Source: CAYWNK01 sp047639615 (GTDB taxonomy: Bacteria; Planctomycetota; UBA1135; GCA-002686595). Taken from it: 25,051 nt of DNA. The stretch is taken from positions 1 through 25,051 of the forward strand of contig JBLIOL010000037.1 of NCBI GenBank assembly GCA_047639615.1, given 5' to 3'. A program made the position numbers and the translations under genes. The notes beneath the pieces were generated by a model. That model was not told the DNA's origin, ran no database searches, and saw only the letters and a program-made list of their open reading frames with translations. Positions 23,025 to 25,051 of the stretch are shown one piece after another (the first letter of the stretch is position 1; each line of letters opens with the position of its first letter).

Positions 23025-25051
23025 TCAGTGGGTGCAGCCTGCGCAGGATGCGTTCGAGTGCTGGTGGGGGAGACCTGATTCTATGCCGTGCCAGAAGAAT
23101 TGGGGTGCGCTGGCGGCGTCGCCGTGCACGGCCATGCTGGCGGCGTCGAAGAGCACGCCGTTGAGCAGGGTGTGACGCACCTTGTCCGAGCAGCGCAGGT
23201 CTTCGAGCGGGTTGCCGTCGATGATGACCAGGTCGGCGAGCTTGCCAGGTGCAATCGAGCCGATGTCGCCGTCGAGGCCCAGGTAGATGGCGCCGGAGAG
23301 CGTTGCCGAGCGCAGGGCCTCGTGCTGGGTCATGCCGCCTTGCTCGAACATCCACAGTTCCCAGTGGGCGCCGAGGCCGGCAAGTTGGCCGTGGGCGCCG
23401 AGCTGCACACGCGCGCCTGCGTCGACGATGGCCTTGGCGATGCCGGCGCTGCGCAGGGTGTTGTAGTCCTCTTCCGGAGCCTTCGGGCGGCGACGGGAGC
23501 GGGGCTCTACGACGAAGCTAGGAACAAAGGAGCGCAGGCGTTCGTGGCGCCAGACGTCGGTGGTGTCGTACCAGTAGTCCTCACCCCAGATGCCGCCGTA
23601 GCCGACGATCAGGGTCGGGGTGTAGCCCACATCGGTCGAGCCCCAGAGCTGCGTGACGTCGGAGTAGATGTTCTCGAGGGGCAGCGAGTGTTCCACGCCC
23701 GTGTGGCCGTCGACCACCATGGTCAGGTTGTGGTGGTGGGTGGAGCCGCCTTCGGGAACGACCATCATGCCCAGTTCGCGGGCTGCCTCGAGCACCTGTT
23801 GGCGCTGGTCGCGGCGCGGTTGGTTGTAGCTCTTGACCGAGATGGCGCCGACGGCTTGGAGGCGACGCAAGTGACTGCGCGCGTCGTCGAGGGAGTCGAT
23901 CTCCGCCTTGAAGGAGCCCATGGCGCCGTAGAGGATCGTGCCCGTTGAGAACATGCGCGGGGCTACGATGCCGCCGGCCTTGGCGAGCTCCGCAGCGGCG
24001 AAGATGTCGTTGGTGTTGTGCGAAGGGTCGTGAACCGTGGTCACGCCGAAGGCCAGGTTAGCCTGGTGCACCCAGTTGGACTCGGGCATGAGTCCGCCGC
24101 TGACCGTGGAGCCGTGATAGTGCACGTCTACGATGCCAGGAATGATCGTGGTGCCGAAGGCGTCGATCACGCGCGCGCCGGCGGGCACTTTGATGTCGTC
24201 CATGGTTCCCACGGAGCGGATGCGGTTGCCTTCGATCAGGATCGTGCCCTCCTCGATGACCTCGTCGCCGCGCATGGTGACGATGCGCGCACCCACGAGG
24301 GCCAGCCAGCCATCGGGTGCGGCGTAGGGCAGCTCGAAGGAGACGTTGACACCTTCCATGGGCGCTTCCGGGAGCTCCTCGGGGGCGCCGTCCAGGAACA
24401 CGAAGGAGTCGCTCAGGTTGCGGCTGTAGAGCTCAGGGCCGAGGGACCAATTGAGGCCGCCTGAGTCGCCGGACCACTGCAGATTCTCGCCGGCGTCGCG
24501 CGTTACGCGATGCACGGGGATCGACTTGGTGTCGGGGCCGATGTTGACCGGGCGGCCGGTCTGCACGAAGGGCGCCACGTAGGCGTTGAAGCGTTCCGCG
24601 AAGGCGACCCAGTTGCCGTCGGGGGAGAGCGCGAACTCGGTAGCGTTGGCGCTCTCGAGGTGCGTGCGCTGATCCTTGCCGTCGAGGGTGATGCTGATCA
24701 GGGTGCGTTTGCCAGCGCTTGCGCTGGAGAGGAAGACGCGCTCGCTGGAGTTCGTGAACTGCGGATTGCTGCCGGAGCGGGTGATCAGCGTCGGCTCGCC
24801 GCCCGTGGCGGGGATGCGATAGAGGCCGGGCTCGAAGGACCACAGTGGCGAAGTGATGTAGCCGCCGCGGCCCTTGGAGTAGACGACCTGCGTGCCGTCC
24901 GGCGTGAAGGCCGGATTGGTGTAGTGACCCGGCTCGCTGGTGAGTGCTGTGCCTTCGCCGCCGCTGGCGGAGGCGACGCGTACGGAACCGAGCTCCACGT
25001 CATCGAAGGTGGTGTAGACGATCTGCGCGCCGTCGCGGCTGAAGGCGGGGT
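23025..25051 (-). CDS. Beta-propeller (TolB/PD40-like) amidohydrolase, 5' end beyond the window
   Basis: The frame is open to the right edge (675 residues seen), so the N-terminus is missing. The visible N-terminal part consists of PD40/TolB-like propeller strands such as PAFTPDGTQVVYSKG and FALSPDGNWVAFAE. From about the middle a metal-dependent amidohydrolase follows: ALVGARIVTMRGDEVIEEGTILIE (composite barrel), the metal motif VDVHYHG (near 24120), KSYNQPR (a possible bridging lysine), DGHTGVEH, QLGAHGQ and the closing GSIAPGKLADLVIIDGNPLEDL. This fusion is typical of large exported amidohydrolases related to imidazolonepropionase and prolidase-like enzymes; the substrate is unknown. The C-terminus is odd: HQHSNASCAGCTH, a His/Cys-rich tail. 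TGA-G-ATG leads directly into the selenoprotein gene, so the two are one operon. Confidence 0.85.
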   Translation of the reverse strand, partial: PAFSRDGAQIVYTTFDDVELGSVRVASASGGEGTALTSEPGHYTNPAFTPDGTQVVYSKGRGGYITSPLWSFEPGLYRIPATGGEPTLITRSGSNPQFTNSSERVFLSSASAGKRTLISITLDGKDQRTHLESANATEFALSPDGNWVAFAERFNAYVAPFVQTGRPVNIGPDTKSIPVHRVTRDAGENLQWSGDSGGLNWSLGPELYSRNLSDSFVFLDGAPEELPEAPMEGVNVSFELPYAAPDGWLALVGARIVTMRGDEVIEEGTILIEGNRIRSVGTMDDIKVPAGARVIDAFGTTIIPGIVDVHYHGSTVSGGLMPESNWVHQANLAFGVTTVHDPSHNTNDIFAAAELAKAGGIVAPRMFSTGTILYGAMGSFKAEIDSLDDARSHLRRLQAVGAISVKSYNQPRRDQRQQVLEAARELGMMVVPEGGSTHHHNLTMVVDGHTGVEHSLPLENIYSDVTQLWGSTDVGYTPTLIVGYGGIWGEDYWYDTTDVWRHERLRSFVPSFVVEPRSRRRPKAPEEDYNTLRSAGIAKAIVDAGARVQLGAHGQLAGLGAHWELWMFEQGGMTQHEALRSATLSGAIYLGLDGDIGSIAPGKLADLVIIDGNPLEDLRCSDKVRHTLLNGVLFDAASMAVHGDAASAPQFFWHGIESGLPHQHSNASCAGCTH

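Noticed and set aside
23088..23948. Long + strand open frame opposite the amidohydrolase
   Set aside because: It is an antisense shadow in GC-rich sequence, rich in Val/Gly/Ala/Asp, with no domain pattern.

Overview
The window is a gene-dense, GC-rich piece of bacterial chromosome, probably from a planctomycete or a close relative. I infer this from the gene content (FG-GAP and EF-hand proteins, membrane-anchored zinc-ribbon proteins, EF-hand lipoproteins), the near absence of Shine-Dalgarno motifs and the frequent TTG/GTG starts. No marker gene in the window settles the taxonomy. I see no tRNA, rRNA, CRISPR or insertion sequence, and no gene-free stretch above about 210 bases.

Layout. 1-690: the 3' end of an FG-GAP (beta-propeller) gene on the + strand, broken by a nonsense codon and a one-base deletion, followed by a 12-bp hairpin. 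787-3939: a B12-type radical SAM enzyme (-) divergent from a tryptophanase (+). 4065-5997: two tandem zinc-ribbon membrane proteins (+), the second a CPBP/CAAX-type membrane protease. 5998-15860: a nine-gene heme operon (-) in the order hemE, hemN, hemY, ccsA/hemX-like, hemA, hemC, hemD, hemB, hemL. Most junctions are 4-base overlaps, and the operon covers every step from glutamyl-tRNA to protoporphyrin IX; only ferrochelatase is missing. 15956-20458: an EF-hand lipoprotein and an Mre11/Rad50-like pair (YhaO/YhaN type) whose ATPase has a membrane hairpin in the middle of its coiled coil. 20494-21834: a small membrane protein (+), an ankyrin protein (-) and a small TPR-like protein (+), with starts and stops that touch or overlap. 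21845-25051: a two-gene operon (-) of a beta-propeller amidohydrolase (5' end outside the window) and a lipoprotein with EF hands and a deiodinase-like domain.

The most striking item is that last gene. Its reading frame is interrupted by a single in-frame TGA exactly where iodothyronine deiodinases carry selenocysteine (FGSYT-U-PPF). The frame then continues for 132 well-conserved codons. A perfect 8-bp stem with a GGTC loop begins 13 bases after the TGA, as expected of a bacterial SECIS element. I read it as one 392-residue selenoprotein of 21845-23023 that ordinary gene calling would split into two fragments: a calcium-binding, lipid-anchored, deiodinase-like redox protein.

The heme cluster looks like the two classical Bacillus operons (hemAXCDBL and hemEHY) brought together, with hemN in the place of hemH. 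It pairs an oxygen-independent HemN with an oxygen-using type of protoporphyrinogen oxidase.
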